A DNA stretch of 64,000 bases, taken from the NCBI RefSeq assembly GCF_001187555.1, contig NZ_LFIJ01000001.1, forward strand, positions 1,700,078 through 1,764,077, in the 5' to 3' direction. Below, piece after piece: positions 28,356 through 36,835 of the stretch. The notes below the pieces were generated by a model, which saw only the letters and a program-made list of their open reading frames with translations, had not been told where the DNA came from and ran no database searches. This DNA is from Gilvimarinus polysaccharolyticus. Lineage in GTDB: Bacteria > Pseudomonadota > Gammaproteobacteria > Pseudomonadales > Cellvibrionaceae. Position 1 is the stretch's first letter; every line of letters starts with the position of its first letter. A program made the position numbers and the translations under genes.

Positions 28356-29315
28356 GTGAGCACTAAACTCGAGCAACTGAAAAAAATGACCGATGTTGTC
28401 GCCGATACCGGTGACATCGAAGCTATCAAGCTGTACAAGCCACAAGATGCAACAACCAACCCATCGTTGTTGCTGAAAGCCGCACAACTGCCACAGTACA
28501 AAAATCTATTGGATCAGTGCATTGTAGCCGCCCAAAAAGCCGGCGGCAGCTCAGATCAGCAACTTAAATTCGCCAGTGATCACCTAGCAGTAGCGATTGG
28601 CTGTGAAATTCTAAAGGTTGTGCCAGGCCGAATTTCTACTGAGGTTGACGCGCGCTTAAGCTTTGACACCAATGCCAGTATTGATAAAGCTCACCAGCTG
28701 ATTGAGTTATACCAACAAAATGGTATCGATAAATCACGAGTATTGATCAAGCTAGCCTCTACCTGGGAAGGTATCCGTGCCGCCGAGAAGCTAGAGAAAG
28801 AAGGCATTAACTGCAACCTAACGTTGTTGTTTGGTTTTAACCAAGCTGCGGCTTGTGCCGACGCTGGCGTGTTTCTGATCTCACCTTTTGTGGGCCGTAT
28901 TTTAGATTGGTACAAAGCCAGCACTGGCAACGAGTACACCGCCGAAACAGATCCAGGCGTTATTTCTGTGCGTCACATTTACAACTACTACAAGCAACAA
29001 GACGTTAAAACCGTGGTTATGGGCGCAAGCTTCCGTAATCTTGGCGAAATTGAAGCGCTGGCCGGTTGTGACCGCTTAACCATCAGCCCGCAGTTGCTAC
29101 AAGAGCTAGAAAACGACACCGGCACCTTAGAGCGTAAGCTGTCCGCCGATAACACCGGTGAAGCAATTGCCAAGCTGCAAGATAACGAAAGCAGCTTCCG
29201 TGTTGGCATGAACGATGACGCGATGGCAACTGAGAAACTTTCGGAAGGTATCCGCAACTTTGCTAAAGATCAGGTTAAGTTAGAGAACCTGCTAAAAGAG
29301 CTCGCCAATGCTTAA
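28356..29315 (+). CDS. tal: Transaldolase
   Basis: A 319-residue class I aldolase-fold enzyme of the non-oxidative pentose phosphate pathway that moves a three-carbon dihydroxyacetone unit between sugar phosphates. The Schiff-base Lys is in [17 protein letters not shown] (about residue 132), and the N-terminal [13 protein letters not shown] and [20 protein letters not shown] are family signatures. The GTG start at 28356 has AGGAG at good spacing. The stop codon overlaps the following TerB-like gene by eight bases. A 244-bp gap with no evident gene separates it from dusA. Confidence 0.97.
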   Translation: MSTKLEQLKKMTDVVADTGDIEAIKLYKPQDATTNPSLLLKAAQLPQYKNLLDQCIVAAQKAGGSSDQQLKFASDHLAVAIGCEILKVVPGRISTEVDARLSFDTNASIDKAHQLIELYQQNGIDKSRVLIKLASTWEGIRAAEKLEKEGINCNLTLLFGFNQAAACADAGVFLISPFVGRILDWYKASTGNEYTAETDPGVISVRHIYNYYKQQDVKTVVMGASFRNLGEIEALAGCDRLTISPQLLQELENDTGTLERKLSADNTGEAIAKLQDNESSFRVGMNDDAMATEKLSEGIRNFAKDQVKLENLLKELANA

Positions 29316-29772
29316 TCGTATTGCTAAGTTCTTCGAGCGCCACCGGCAAGCCGATGGCGCGGAAGAGGCGCTGTCATTCTCACAAAAACAGCTGGCAGCT
29401 GCAGCGCTTCTAATGGAAGTTGCTGCGGTTGACCGCGTCTTTGAAGATGCCGAGTTTAATGAGTTTAAGCATATTGTTGCTAACGTTTACGAGATTAGCG
29501 ATGCCGACCTCGAAGAGCTTTGTAGCATTGCTCGCGATAAGCAAGAAAACGCCACATCACTGTATCAATTTACCCAGTTGATTAACGATCATTGTACAAC
29601 CGAAGAGAAGTTCACTCTGGTTAAATCGATGTGGCAAATTGCTCTGGCGGATGGCGACTTAGATAAATACGAAGAACACTTGATTCGGCGTGTTGCCGAG
29701 CTGATCTACTTGTCTCACACGGACTTCTTAGTCGCTCGCAATGCCGCACGAGACCAAGCTAAAACCGTATAA
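29308..29772 (+). CDS. TerB-like (tellurite resistance family) protein
   Basis: The 154-residue, all-helical acidic protein matches the TerB/DjlA N-terminal-like domain: [27 protein letters not shown] in the first half and [30 protein letters not shown] in the second. The acidic residues of DRVFEDAE and DGDLDKYE are the presumed metal-binding sites. The start overlaps the end of tal, so expression is coupled. Despite the name, most isolated TerB proteins have no proven role in tellurite resistance. No ter operon is present. Confidence 0.82.
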   Translation: MLNRIAKFFERHRQADGAEEALSFSQKQLAAAALLMEVAAVDRVFEDAEFNEFKHIVANVYEISDADLEELCSIARDKQENATSLYQFTQLINDHCTTEEKFTLVKSMWQIALADGDLDKYEEHLIRRVAELIYLSHTDFLVARNAARDQAKTV

Positions 29773-29852
29773 AACCACGCTCGTACGAGCTCTCTCACTA
29801 GATTATTTTGGGAGGCTGCCTGTAAGTTGTGCAATGCAGCTTATAGGCGGGG

Positions 29853-30335
29853 TTATTGGCCGTTTTCCAACATATTCACTAAATCGGTAAAGGTTTGCTG
29901 ATTGTCATCATTAAGTTGCATCAGGTAGCGATGCGCCTCAATCACTTTATCTTTCATGGCATCTTCGTCATCCGCAGAATCCAGCGCGGCGGTTGGCTGA
30001 ACAGGTGTTTTTAAGTCTTTAACAATGGTGAAGATATCGGCAAAGCCCATCGTGTCGAGAATTCTGTTAATGCTGCTACAGGTCGATAATATCACCGGAT
30101 AACTGTCTATTTTATCCTCGCCCAACAACGATATTTTTGCCATCAAACCAAGCGTGGTACTGTCGATAGCTTCGGCGCTCGACAAATCAAACAGCACCGC
30201 CTTAAATTTGGGGTGAGCAAACATATCGTCAATAAATTTGTCAAACGATATGCATAGAGTCAAGCGTACATCGCCCACCATTTTAATGACGAAAACACCG
30301 TTGTGTTCGGCAACTAAAATCTGCCCAGGCCGCAT
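29853..30335 (-). CDS. rssC: STAS-domain anti-sigma factor antagonist, RssC-like
   Basis: A protein of about 160 residues with one STAS domain (about residues 5-105) in which the phosphorylatable Ser follows Asp in SSAEAIDSTTLGLMAKI. A charged C-terminal helix follows. I chose the ATG at 30335, which has GAGG nine bases upstream; a TTG at 30341 overlaps the rssB stop. The upstream gene encodes a receiver-PP2C phosphatase that would dephosphorylate this protein, releasing it to bind an anti-sigma factor. This gene pair and its neighbours (tal, PilZ, mlaA) match the P. aeruginosa rssB-rssC region, which is linked to RpoS control. Confidence 0.82.
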   Translation of the reverse strand: MRPGQILVAEHNGVFVIKMVGDVRLTLCISFDKFIDDMFAHPKFKAVLFDLSSAEAIDSTTLGLMAKISLLGEDKIDSYPVILSTCSSINRILDTMGFADIFTIVKDLKTPVQPTAALDSADDEDAMKDKVIEAHRYLMQLNDDNQQTFTDLVNMLENGQ

Positions 30336-30337
30336 GC

Positions 30338-31525
30338 TCAAAAACCTCGAGTAATGGTCAAAATGGCAATGTCATCCGGAGTCGAGGTAACGTCATCGAT
30401 CCCAACCGCATCGCATACTGCTTCTAGATTCTGCGCTTTTTGTGCCAGTAATTCCAGTAGATAAGCTTCTTTTTCTTGTAGCGTCGCAGCTGGCAAGATT
30501 TCTAACACACCGTCAGAAAAACATATTAACGAAAACCGCTCTGGCAATATTTGCGAATAAACAGTCCAGTTTACATCGTGAAATATCCCCACCGGCTTGC
30601 CGCTGCCCAAAATAAATTTAGCACCTTCATCCGTTACCAATAAGGGCATAGGTAAATGCCCTGCAACCACATAGCGCATTTCTTGAGTGTGAGTATCAAT
30701 GACTCCCACAAAGAATGTTAAATGATGGTTCAAGCTAGTTTCGTTTAACTCACGGTTAATAGAGCGCAGCATATCGTTAGCGCCATCCACAAATGATGCG
30801 TCATCGCTAAACAACCCCTCTTCTCGCACCATACGGCTAACCAAATGCTTAAGCCAAATAGTGACAAACGCAGAAGATGCCCCATGACCTGACACATCGG
30901 CCAAGTAAAAGGCTAAATAACGATTTTTTATATAAGCGTAATCGACAAAGTCGCCGCTCAAATACAACGAGGGGGCAATATGGTGCGCGGCACTGTAGCC
31001 GTCTGGGGTCGTTAGCGGTTTTGGCAGTAAGCGGCGTTGAACTTGGCGCCCGGCCAGCTGATCGCGCTCAAGCACACGGAGGTTATCACGCAGATCCTTG
31101 TTGACCTGTTCGAGCTTTTCTCGGTATTTTTTATTTTGCGCTAACAAATCGCGCCGCTCTAGAGCTTTTTCTATCGAGTGCTCCAACACCGCCATATCGA
31201 CCACCGGCTTAATAAGATAATCGGCAGCCCCAAGGCGCAGCGCCGACACCACATCACTCATAACGCCAGCACCGGAAATAACAATAACGGGGGTTTCAAC
31301 AGATTTTTCATGCAAACTCTGCAGAACACTCAGACCGTCCATAGCCGGCATACGCAGGTCGGTAATCACCAACTCAACGTCGCCTTCAGCAAATCGAGCT
31401 AAACCTGCAGGACCGTCGGCCGCCTGTAAAACCCGATAGCCACTGTCCTCCAAAAACGCAGCAATACTGTGCCTTACCGGCTTATCGTCGTCGATAATCA
31501 GCAGTGTTCGGCAGCTTTCGTTCAT
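30338..31525 (-). CDS. rssB: Response regulator with PP2C (SpoIIE-type) phosphatase output, RssB-like
   Basis: The 395-residue protein has a receiver domain (residues 6-125) with acidic residues Asp12-Asp14, phospho-acceptor Asp56 in VITDLRMP, and Lys in YLIKPV. A coiled-coil linker (about residues 130-175) leads to a PP2C/SpoIIE-type phosphatase domain (to residue 395) with SGDFVDYAYI and YLADVSGHGASSAFVTIWL carrying the metal-binding Asp and Gly. Phosphorylation of the receiver probably switches the phosphatase, acting on the adjacent STAS protein. It stands in the same gene neighbourhood as P. aeruginosa rssB. A 280-bp region without a clear gene separates it from PilZ. Confidence 0.88.
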   Translation of the reverse strand: MNESCRTLLIIDDDKPVRHSIAAFLEDSGYRVLQAADGPAGLARFAEGDVELVITDLRMPAMDGLSVLQSLHEKSVETPVIVISGAGVMSDVVSALRLGAADYLIKPVVDMAVLEHSIEKALERRDLLAQNKKYREKLEQVNKDLRDNLRVLERDQLAGRQVQRRLLPKPLTTPDGYSAAHHIAPSLYLSGDFVDYAYIKNRYLAFYLADVSGHGASSAFVTIWLKHLVSRMVREEGLFSDDASFVDGANDMLRSINRELNETSLNHHLTFFVGVIDTHTQEMRYVVAGHLPMPLLVTDEGAKFILGSGKPVGIFHDVNWTVYSQILPERFSLICFSDGVLEILPAATLQEKEAYLLELLAQKAQNLEAVCDAVGIDDVTSTPDDIAILTITRGF

Positions 31526-31805
31526 TATTTGAATCCGTCAGACCATTTCAGATACAGGTGCTCGAGGCCCTGTTGTAATGGCGCCTAACAGTACTCCGAT
31601 AGCTGCGCAGGCGCAAGCATCACAGGCGAACTACATCTCTATGGAGTTGCAGCATGAACGCTGCTACTCTTAGGAGGCTCTGAACAATACAATGTTTGCA
31701 GTAACAACACGCCATTAACGTGTCCCTTTAACGCAAGCCCTTAACTCGCGACACAAAGAGCGATGCTAAAGGCCTATACAGCAACACCCTTTGGAGGATC
31801 AATTG

Positions 31806-32111
31806 ATGAGCCATTCAGAGAATTCTTACGCCGAAAAACGTGATTTTATTCGTATGAAAATCGCACTCCCTCTTACCGGCACCCTTACCAGCGATAGCCT
31901 TAGTATCGACGGCCAGTGCCATGAATTAAGCGGTGGTGGATTACAGCTTGAGTTGCCAGAGCCGGTGGCAGAGGGTTCTCGGTGGGAACTACACCTCGCC
32001 GCAGAGCACGATCAGCGAGCCCAGCTGCGAGCACTGGTCGAGGTGGTTAGGTGTACCGCTAGTGGCACCAACTACAGCACCGGCCTACAAATTATCGAAG
32101 TGCTCGAATAG
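31806..32111 (+). CDS. PilZ domain protein
   Basis: A 101-residue single PilZ domain with the c-di-GMP binding motifs RDFIR (RxxxR) and, 26 residues later, the D/N-x-S-x-x-G-like region in CHELSGGGLQLEL. The rest is the usual beta-barrel with VEVVRCTASGTNYSTGLQI. The ATG at 31806 has TTGGAGGA upstream at good spacing. The motif near residue 40 has Glu-Leu-Ser-Gly-Gly-Gly, not the classical Asp/Asn-x-Ser, so dinucleotide binding may be weak. It is between rssB and mlaA, as in pseudomonads. Confidence 0.85.
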   Translation: MSHSENSYAEKRDFIRMKIALPLTGTLTSDSLSIDGQCHELSGGGLQLELPEPVAEGSRWELHLAAEHDQRAQLRALVEVVRCTASGTNYSTGLQIIEVLE

Positions 32112-32159
32112 CGCTCGGTCACCGACGAAACGCTGGGGGATAAAACGACAGCTTCTCAA

Positions 32160-32882
32160 TTAGAAATCGTCAAAATCATCAAAACCATCAGCATCACCGC
32201 CAAAGGTGTCCTCCACCTCGCCATCTTTGACGAGATAATCGCGCCTTTGCAGGTAAATATCGCGCAGCAGGGTGTACTTATCGGCACCTATATCTTGCTC
32301 AAGCGCTAGTAACCGAGCCCGAGTATCCAGCAACTCAACGGCTTTTAGCTCGTAGCCTGTCTGCGTGTGACCAATGTAGGTTTTAGGGTCAGTGGCCCAA
32401 TCGATTGGCGTTGCCGCAGCGTCGCGCAACGTGCGCGGCCCAAAAATAGGCAGCATTAGATAAGGCCCCTCTGGCACTCCCCAGCGACCTAATGTTTGAC
32501 CAAAGTCCTCACTCTCGGCGCGCGGCATTCCCATATGATGGGCGACATCAAATAGCCCTGCCACACCTAATGTTGTATTAATCAAAAACCGACCGCTGTC
32601 TGTACCCGCTTGAGCAAACTTACCTTGCAGCAGATCATTAAATACTTTGGGGATCTCTAGGACATTAGAGAAAACGTTGTTAACCCCTTGACGCACCGGG
32701 CTTGGAGTAACCGCTTGATAGCCACGAGCAACCGGACGCAAGACATAAGTATCGGCAGCATCATTAAAAGCAAATACAGCTCGATTAAAGTCTTCCCATG
32801 GATCTTGCGGATCAGCGGCGCTGACCACAGAGCTAAAACCTGAAAACAACAATACCCAGGCGAGTTGTTTAAGAGTGTTCAC
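32160..32882 (-). CDS. mlaA: MlaA (VacJ) family protein lacking a lipobox cysteine
   Basis: The 240-residue protein matches MlaA, the outer-membrane component that removes misplaced phospholipids through the Mla pathway. Family motifs are DPWEDFNRAVFAFND, VARGYQAVTPSPVRQGVNNVFSNVLE, RFLINTTLGVAGLFDVA and YLMLPIFGPRTLRDA. The signal peptide ends VVSAADPQD with no Cys, so it is not a classical lipoprotein. The start is GTG at 32882 with AAGGAAAG upstream. The C-terminus is an unusual acidic stretch ending FGGDADGFDDFDDF. The other Mla genes (mlaBCDEF) are not in this window. Confidence 0.93.
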   Translation of the reverse strand: MNTLKQLAWVLLFSGFSSVVSAADPQDPWEDFNRAVFAFNDAADTYVLRPVARGYQAVTPSPVRQGVNNVFSNVLEIPKVFNDLLQGKFAQAGTDSGRFLINTTLGVAGLFDVAHHMGMPRAESEDFGQTLGRWGVPEGPYLMLPIFGPRTLRDAAATPIDWATDPKTYIGHTQTGYELKAVELLDTRARLLALEQDIGADKYTLLRDIYLQRRDYLVKDGEVEDTFGGDADGFDDFDDF

Positions 32883-33055
32883 GGTACTTTCCTTTTAATC
32901 CTTTACAGGCCTGTTAAGCCACCTAAGTCCACTAGGGCTTTACACCGCCCCAACTCCAACTTATTGATAAATTGACCAAGAAGCCAATGAACGATCATTC
33001 ACATTTTACCCAACCATCACACGCTACACAATCTGTGAATTTGTATAACTGATCA

Positions 33056-33484
33056 CTATCTACAATAAAAGCTCATAATAAGCTGAGTGTGCCCCTGATG
33101 CCCTTGTCTATAGGCCTCTTCACTAAGCACAGCAACTCCATCGCAGTGTTCAGCGGCTTGAGCCACCAAGGTGAAGCGTGCCTGCACTAAATCCAGTGCA
33201 CTTTTAACACCTACACTGATTAGCTCAAACTTCGCCGCTAACACCGGGGGATCTACAACCGGTGGTAATACTGCGGTTTGAGATGTATGCATCGGCTCAG
33301 GGGTATTCTCTGTGCGTGCCTTAAACCAGCCGTTTAGCCCTTTATCGCTGTAATCGCACTCGCTCATACGGTTAACCGCATCATTGCTTTCCAGCATATC
33401 AACCGCCGGTTCGCAACCCTCTGCCTGTACACTTAAACCGTAAGCACTTAGCAAAAGTACCAAAACGTACAGTAGAGCTGACAT
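33056..33484 (-). CDS. Small secreted protein following the porin gene
   Basis: A protein of about 142 residues with an N-terminal signal sequence (MSALLYVLVLLLSAYGLSVQAE), four or more cysteines and no domain I recognise. Its ATG at 33484 lies 30 bases after the porin stop, so it is probably cotranscribed; an upstream TTG at 33514 is also in frame. The C-terminal half is helical (FELISVGVKSALDLVQARFTLVAQ) and ends SFYCR. Two Cys in the N-terminal part and two near the end could make disulfides in the periplasm. Its function is unknown. Confidence 0.62.
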   Translation of the reverse strand: MSALLYVLVLLLSAYGLSVQAEGCEPAVDMLESNDAVNRMSECDYSDKGLNGWFKARTENTPEPMHTSQTAVLPPVVDPPVLAAKFELISVGVKSALDLVQARFTLVAQAAEHCDGVAVLSEEAYRQGHQGHTQLIMSFYCR

Positions 33485-33514
33485 GGAGACGGGCAAGCCC
33501 GCTGAGCGTCGCAA

Positions 33515-34426
33515 TTAAAACTTCAACTCTAGGCCAACACCTAAATAGTCGCCATCGTTGTTGATGCTGTCATCGTTTTGCGTGTAGTAAGTAAACGCCT
33601 TAACTTTTTTAGTAAACACATAATCAGCCCCCACGCTTAGGGTTTTCTGGTCATTAAAATCGCTACTGGATTCACCGTATTGTGTTTTCAGTACCCAATG
33701 GTCGTCTAGCCGCCACTTTACCGAGCCGAAAAAACCATCGGCATCATCGCCGTTATCGTAGGTAGCCTGTTGGTACGCACCGCCAAGCTGTACCGAGCCC
33801 AGCTGATAAGCGCCCACCAGACGATAAACATCAGCTTCATCCACCTCTTGATCTACCGCTACGGCTACATACAAGGCGTCGGCATTATAGGCGAGTGAGG
33901 CCGACACACCATCTTCATCACCATTACTGCCGCCTTCATCGAGCACATAGGCAAGCTTAGCGGTAAAAGGGCCTACAGACTCGGGCGTGACATATTGGAC
34001 AATATTGTTGACACGGTTCTCGCCGGCAAAGACATTTTTAATGTCGCCGACTAGATTATCAAATAAATCAATCTTTCCTTGGGCTGTTTTAGTGGGGGTA
34101 TCAAATTTACCCGCCATTAAAGTACCGGCCTTACTTTGCACACCCAAATAGATATTGCGCTGGGTTAACGTCTGGCCGTCTTTATCCCCATCATCAATAC
34201 TGGTTTCGTATTCAAAGCGATAAATAGCTGTTAAACCGCTGCCAATCGCCTCGCTGCCCATCACCCCGATACGCGATGCGTTACTTTTTAGCTCGGTCTC
34301 GTTGTCGCCTGCTTTATCTGTGTACTGCAATGAGACATTCGCCTTACCATAAAGGGTAACATCGGCCGCCGCATGGGCGGACACTAGGGTAGCGGCAGCT
34401 GCTGCCAAGCAAAATTTAACTCGCAT
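33515..34426 (-). CDS. General (OmpC-like) Gram-negative porin
   Basis: The 303-residue protein has a signal peptide ending near HAAA|DVTLYG and a 16-stranded barrel with the constriction-loop region and SRIGVMGSEAIGSGLTAIYRFEYE, QRNIYLGVQSKAGTLMAGKFDTPTK typical of family 4 porins. It ends in a Phe (GVGLELKF), the barrel-assembly signal. The sequence is Asp/Glu-rich, as expected for a surface porin. A short secreted protein follows in the same direction. The gene directly before it in the genome is hvfC, 150 bases away, with no clear terminator between them. Confidence 0.9.
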   Translation of the reverse strand: MRVKFCLAAAAATLVSAHAAADVTLYGKANVSLQYTDKAGDNETELKSNASRIGVMGSEAIGSGLTAIYRFEYETSIDDGDKDGQTLTQRNIYLGVQSKAGTLMAGKFDTPTKTAQGKIDLFDNLVGDIKNVFAGENRVNNIVQYVTPESVGPFTAKLAYVLDEGGSNGDEDGVSASLAYNADALYVAVAVDQEVDEADVYRLVGAYQLGSVQLGGAYQQATYDNGDDADGFFGSVKWRLDDHWVLKTQYGESSSDFNDQKTLSVGADYVFTKKVKAFTYYTQNDDSINNDGDYLGVGLELKF

Positions 34427-34578
34427 GATAATTTCCCAATATCGATTACGACAAACTAATGTCCGTCTTATGAAGTTTTAATGACAGTATTGTGACAAGC
34501 GTGCGCATGATGCGGGGCAATTGTTGCAGTAATGTTACGAGCGGGCAATATTTTAATGATTAAACCGTAATACAGCAC

Positions 34579-35331
34579 CTATGTAACCGGCCAGAGCACA
34601 TCCTTATCGTACAACTCCAAGAGTATAGACTCTCCCAGCGCGACAAACCGATCAACATCGGTAAATTTGATGTCGACAGCCAGCTGAGCAAGTATCGTAC
34701 GGCCATTTGAAGGCGCTGACTGGAGCTTTTGCAACAGATGTACGGTGACCGCATTAGAGTGAATAAACTGAACTGCATCGGCACGATTACGATACACCAG
34801 CAAGAAAGTAGGCTCAGCTGGCGGCTCGCTAGGCTGATAGTCAGGCCCCAGTAAATGCACTGGATACTGATAATTAAGGCACCAGAGTAACTTAGAAACC
34901 TCAATAACCGAGTCGAGTAAGCTGTTATCCGCCAAAGGCTTTGGGGGTAACTCGTCAAGTGCCACATCCAGCGCCAGCTCGACCCATTCATAGTGGGCAA
35001 GCTCAAGCATAAATGGTGGATCGCCAGCATCGGCGCGGCGCTCATTTTGCAGATACAACAAAAACTCTTGGCTAATCTCTAAAAAATACGGACTTTGGCT
35101 TTTATGCTGGGCCACAAAATCACGCACCATGGCGTGCCAATGGCTATCGTTTAAAATTTCCCGCAGTACCGGAAAGCCTCCCGCGATAAACCCTTCAATA
35201 TTGTTATAGATCAGGTCGCGATATATGGCCAAACGACGATCTTCTACATCCTGAGGGCCTTGGTGATGCTGCGGGTCGCGTAAATGATCGGTCAAAGATT
35301 GCTGCAGCGCAGCCAATGGCAGGGAGCTCAA
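34579..35331 (-). CDS. hvfC: DUF2063 protein, HvfC/BufC-like RiPP partner
   Basis: This 250-residue soluble protein has the DUF2063 fold at its N-terminus (about residues 5-95) with RRLAIYRDLIYNNIEGFIAGGFPVLREIL, followed by a helical C-terminal half. In related operons this protein works with the DUF692 enzyme to recognise and modify the small precursor peptide. The start is a TTG at 35331 that overlaps the end of hvfB in TTGA; GAGG is well placed upstream. It is the last gene of the operon and has no membrane segment. A DNA-binding role once suggested for the family is not supported here. Confidence 0.88.
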   Translation of the reverse strand: MSSLPLAALQQSLTDHLRDPQHHQGPQDVEDRRLAIYRDLIYNNIEGFIAGGFPVLREILNDSHWHAMVRDFVAQHKSQSPYFLEISQEFLLYLQNERRADAGDPPFMLELAHYEWVELALDVALDELPPKPLADNSLLDSVIEVSKLLWCLNYQYPVHLLGPDYQPSEPPAEPTFLLVYRNRADAVQFIHSNAVTVHLLQKLQSAPSNGRTILAQLAVDIKFTDVDRFVALGESILLELYDKDVLWPVT

Positions 35332-36194
35332 GTCAAAGCCTCTACTCGCCCAGCGAGACCTGCGGTGCTGAATGTCTCGACTTGGATTTGGCGAATTTTA
35401 TCGACCTCGGTTAACAACTCAGGAACCGACGGGATATTAAAATCACGCTCCAGCAATGTAGCCACACTACCCGCCCGCTGATAAAGCGCGGCCAACAACG
35501 CCCACACAGGCTCTTCTACTGGCGCGCCATGAGTGTCGACCCGTAGATCCTCGGCCTCGTGAAAGTGCCCCGCCACATGTGCGTAAGCAACTCGCTCTAA
35601 AGGTAATCCAGACAAAAAAGCATCGGCGTCATAACGGTGATTAATGCTGTTAACGTACAAATTATTCACATCCAACAACAGGCTGCAGTCGGCTCGCTCA
35701 ATCACGGCGTTAATAAAATCCAGCTCGCTCATTTCTTGCCCTGGAGCACAGTAATAAGATGCGTTTTCAATCGCTATGCGCTCGCCCAATATATCTTGCG
35801 CTTGTTTTATTCGTTCGGCCACATGCGTGAGCGCAGCTTCCGTAAATGGAATAGGCAATAAATCATACAATTGGCCAGCATCACTGCAATAGCTTAGATG
35901 CTCACTGTAACCGCGTATATTATGCTCGCGCATAAAAGCCTTGATAGACTTAAGCAGGTCAACATCAAGGGGCGCTTGTGAGCCTATTGAGAGAGATAAA
36001 CCGTGACATACAAATGGGAAACGTTCGGTATAGGCACGCAGTTGACGCCCTAAACGACCTCCCACATTTATCCAGTTCTCAGGTGCCACCTCCATAAAAT
36101 TTATATCGGTGGTGCTCACCCCCTCAAGAGGTTTAAGCAGTGCACGGCGCAGGCCAAGGCCCGCACCAGCAATGTTTAAGCGGTAATCGCTCAT
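35328..36194 (-). CDS. hvfB: DUF692 (MNIO) peptide-modifying iron enzyme, HvfB/BufB-like
   Basis: A 288-residue TIM-barrel multinuclear non-heme iron oxygenase. The likely metal-binding residues are the His in PFVCHGLSLSIG, the His in GYSEHLSYC, the Glu in IAIENASYY, the Asp/Asn in LLLDVNNLYVN, and the His in AYAHVAGHF, with VDTHG following. The start ATG at 36194 overlaps the precursor stop in TAATG; an upstream extension to 36242 would overlap the precursor. The enzyme class oxidises Cys side chains of short peptides, giving thiazole-, thiooxazole- or oxazolone/thioamide-type products. Its partner is the DUF2063 protein next to it. Confidence 0.93.
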   Translation of the reverse strand: MSDYRLNIAGAGLGLRRALLKPLEGVSTTDINFMEVAPENWINVGGRLGRQLRAYTERFPFVCHGLSLSIGSQAPLDVDLLKSIKAFMREHNIRGYSEHLSYCSDAGQLYDLLPIPFTEAALTHVAERIKQAQDILGERIAIENASYYCAPGQEMSELDFINAVIERADCSLLLDVNNLYVNSINHRYDADAFLSGLPLERVAYAHVAGHFHEAEDLRVDTHGAPVEEPVWALLAALYQRAGSVATLLERDFNIPSVPELLTEVDKIRQIQVETFSTAGLAGRVEALT

Positions 36195-36574
36195 TAGTGA
36201 CCGCAAGTGCCTTCGGCATCGGCTTTTTTCTCGCCGCCACAAGAACCTTCTTGCTCAGCTTTTTTCTCGCCACATTTGCCTTCACCACACTTACCTTCGC
36301 CTTCAGCTTTAGCCTTGGCTTTGCTTTCACCACAAGTGCCTTCAGCATCGGCTTTTTTCTCACCGCAAGTACCTTCAACTTGCGCTTTTTTCTCGCCGCA
36401 TTTGCCCTCGCCACATTTGCCTTCGGCGTCTTTACTGGCAAGCTTATAGCCTGCAGATAGCGATTCGGCAGCAAAAGGGTTTTCAGTGGCAGAAGCTACT
36501 GGTGCCATCATCGCTGACGCCATAAAAGCGGCGCCTACGGCGGCGGCCAAAGGGGATGTTATTTTCTTATTCAT
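36194..36574 (-). CDS. hvfA: Cys-rich RiPP precursor peptide, HvfA/bufferin type
   Basis: This 126-residue protein has a signal peptide (to about residue 29, ending APVASA) and a low-complexity mature part. It contains eight Cys (54, 59, 70, 81, 96, 101, 112, 124), every one in an EG(K/T/S)CG context. The paired EGKCGEGKCGEKK unit occurs twice, and the rest is Lys, Glu and Ala. That matches precursors of the HvfA group, in which an MNIO enzyme modifies Cys into copper-binding groups. It is coupled to hvfB by TAATG. The ATG has GGAG six bases upstream. It is a small Cys-rich protein rather than a canonical metallothionein. Copper binding here is by family inference. Confidence 0.93.
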   Translation of the reverse strand: MNKKITSPLAAAVGAAFMASAMMAPVASATENPFAAESLSAGYKLASKDAEGKCGEGKCGEKKAQVEGTCGEKKADAEGTCGESKAKAKAEGEGKCGEGKCGEKKAEQEGSCGGEKKADAEGTCGH

Positions 36575-36716
36575 AAGTTAACTCCATTACTCGTTAGTGA
36601 AAACAGTGGCTGCAGCTCCTTAGCCAAGCCTACCGATAGATTACGCAGACAACCCCAATTAGGATCAACTGTTATGGTATGGATGCGCGATTACTGCGTT
36701 TGTTACATATTGGCTC

Positions 36717-36766
36717 ATTAAAAATCTGTTTATATTGCACCCCAAAGAGCGCGATATAAACAGATT
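36717..36766 (-). terminator. Terminator of hrpA
   Basis: A perfect 13-bp inverted repeat AATCTGTTTATAT/ATATAAACAGATT with an 18-base loop is followed on the minus strand by TTTTT. It lies after the hrpA stop and upstream of the HvfA operon, separating the two units. Confidence 0.78.
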
Positions 36767-36835
36767 AGCTAAATACCACACCAAAGCTTGGCTTTTATGA
36801 CACAAAATCCCGTTAAAATCTCGAATAGCCGCACA

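Noticed and set aside
28116-28487. 123-residue minus-strand open frame over the start of tal
   Set aside because: It overlaps the 5' end of transaldolase, has no domain or ribosome site, and is an antisense shadow.
29819-29847. Imperfect hairpin between the TerB-like gene and rssC
   Set aside because: The stem is mismatched and has no T-run on either side, so it was not called as a terminator.
31526-31805. Short frames with good ribosome sites (for example after TTAGGAGG near 31672) before the PilZ gene
   Set aside because: The frames are under 12 codons and overlap each other; they could be leader peptides but nothing distinguishes them from chance.
36140-36460. Plus-strand frames rich in Phe, Ser and Pro opposite hvfA
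   Set aside because: They are mirror translations of the repeated EGKCG unit and overlap hvfA and hvfB on the other strand.
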